From positions 682,001-746,000 of the forward strand of contig JAWWNJ010000067.1 of assembly GCA_037176885.1 (NCBI GenBank): a stretch of DNA of 64,000 bases, read 5' to 3'. Both the position numbers and the translations under genes were made by a program. This DNA comes from Favolaschia claudopus. Taxonomy: Eukaryota > Basidiomycota > Agaricomycetes > Agaricales > Mycenaceae. A model generated the notes under the pieces. The model was given only the letters and a program-made list of their open reading frames with translations. It searched no databases and was not told where the DNA came from. Shown here in pieces: positions 63,798 to 64,000 of the stretch. Positions within the stretch are counted from its first letter, which is position 1. Each line of letters opens with the position of its first letter.

Positions 63798-64000
63798 TGG
63801 TTGAACTACGGGAGACTCTTCCCAGAAATACTGCTCCAGACAGTGCTGTACGCACGCTCAGGTTAATATTATGCTGCTGAGCAAGAGCCAAGGAAGACCA
63901 CAAAAATACTTCACACCGATTCGAGTCTGGAAGATTCGACTTCCAGAGCTACAGACCAAGTCCGAGAATGCCGAGCCAGACGATTCGAGACTTCAGACGT
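63798..64000. repeat. 3' module, start of a fourth copy (cut by window end)
   Basis: Same as the first 203 bp of 6191-7223, here after array D and therefore behind the CxC5 remnant rather than the DUF6729 remnant. Confidence 0.7.

Larger units (their letters stand above)
55963..64000. repeat. Right block of the large direct segmental duplication
   Basis: Matches 1 to about 14644 in the same order with three structural differences: the 574-bp MITE is absent (empty site at 56906-56911), there is one rather than two copies of the 5.5-kb module, and its array is 1,383 bp shorter. The final array (62914 onward) differs from array B after about 1.3 units. Confidence 0.85.

Noticed and set aside
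63003..63866. 287-codon ORF over array D as a genuine protein gene
   Set aside because: It has no ATG start in frame at its head, depends on array homogeneity, and other arrays carry stops in the same frame. A second frame is also open over many units, as expected for a stop-poor satellite.

Overview
The window looks like nuclear DNA of a basidiomycete fungus, most likely a repeat-rich agaricomycete. Genes are split by many short GT-AG introns of about 37-65 nt, often with a CTGAC/CTAAT-like branch site. The repeats carry a CxC5-type (KDZ-transposase-associated) fragment and a DUF6729-type fragment, and there is a Ty1/copia element primed by a half initiator-Met tRNA. No operons, CRISPR arrays, rRNA or tRNA genes were seen. 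Domain names are from memory of family signatures; no search could be run.

Left repeat block (1 to about 16030). It starts inside a host gene copy (1-774, minus strand). A 574-bp MITE with a 6-bp target duplication follows, then a nested long-inverted-repeat element (1693-2590), a decayed DUF6729-type ORF (2681-3706), an array of 174/165-bp tandem repeats (3706-6190) and a 3' module (6191-7223). A 5,503-bp stretch (1721-7223) is repeated head to tail at 7224-12726, with no difference seen by eye. After it come a 141-codon ORF, a GTATAC-rich palindromic patch, a truncated CxC5 ORF and a second array (14418-16029).

Middle (16030-55962). First come a hAT-type MITE with an 8-bp target duplication, two further long-inverted-repeat elements, a complete but disabled copia element (19395-24017) and a 5'-truncated reverse transcriptase gene with an intron. 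Recognisable host genes follow: a DOT1-type histone H3K79 methyltransferase, an FKBP prolyl isomerase with an N-terminal nucleoplasmin-like domain, a small two-helix membrane protein, a SUN-domain protein, a type-B carboxylesterase C-terminal region, a RING-finger protein, an SDR/cytochrome-b5-like chimeric pseudogene, a C2H2-like zinc-finger protein and an agmatinase. Several further ORFs are hypothetical. Low-complexity and diverged duplicated DNA fills 38-41 kb and 47-49 kb.

Right repeat block (55963-64000). The left block recurs in the same orientation about 56 kb away. It lacks the 574-bp MITE, has a single 5.5-kb module with eight fewer satellite units, and has its own CxC5 copy and array. 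Here the host gene is complete (55800-56736, minus; two exons).

The main pattern is one satellite whose period is always a multiple of three. It sits behind two unrelated transposon-derived ORFs and ahead of a shared 3' module, and it appears to be the site of recombination that amplified and rearranged the locus.
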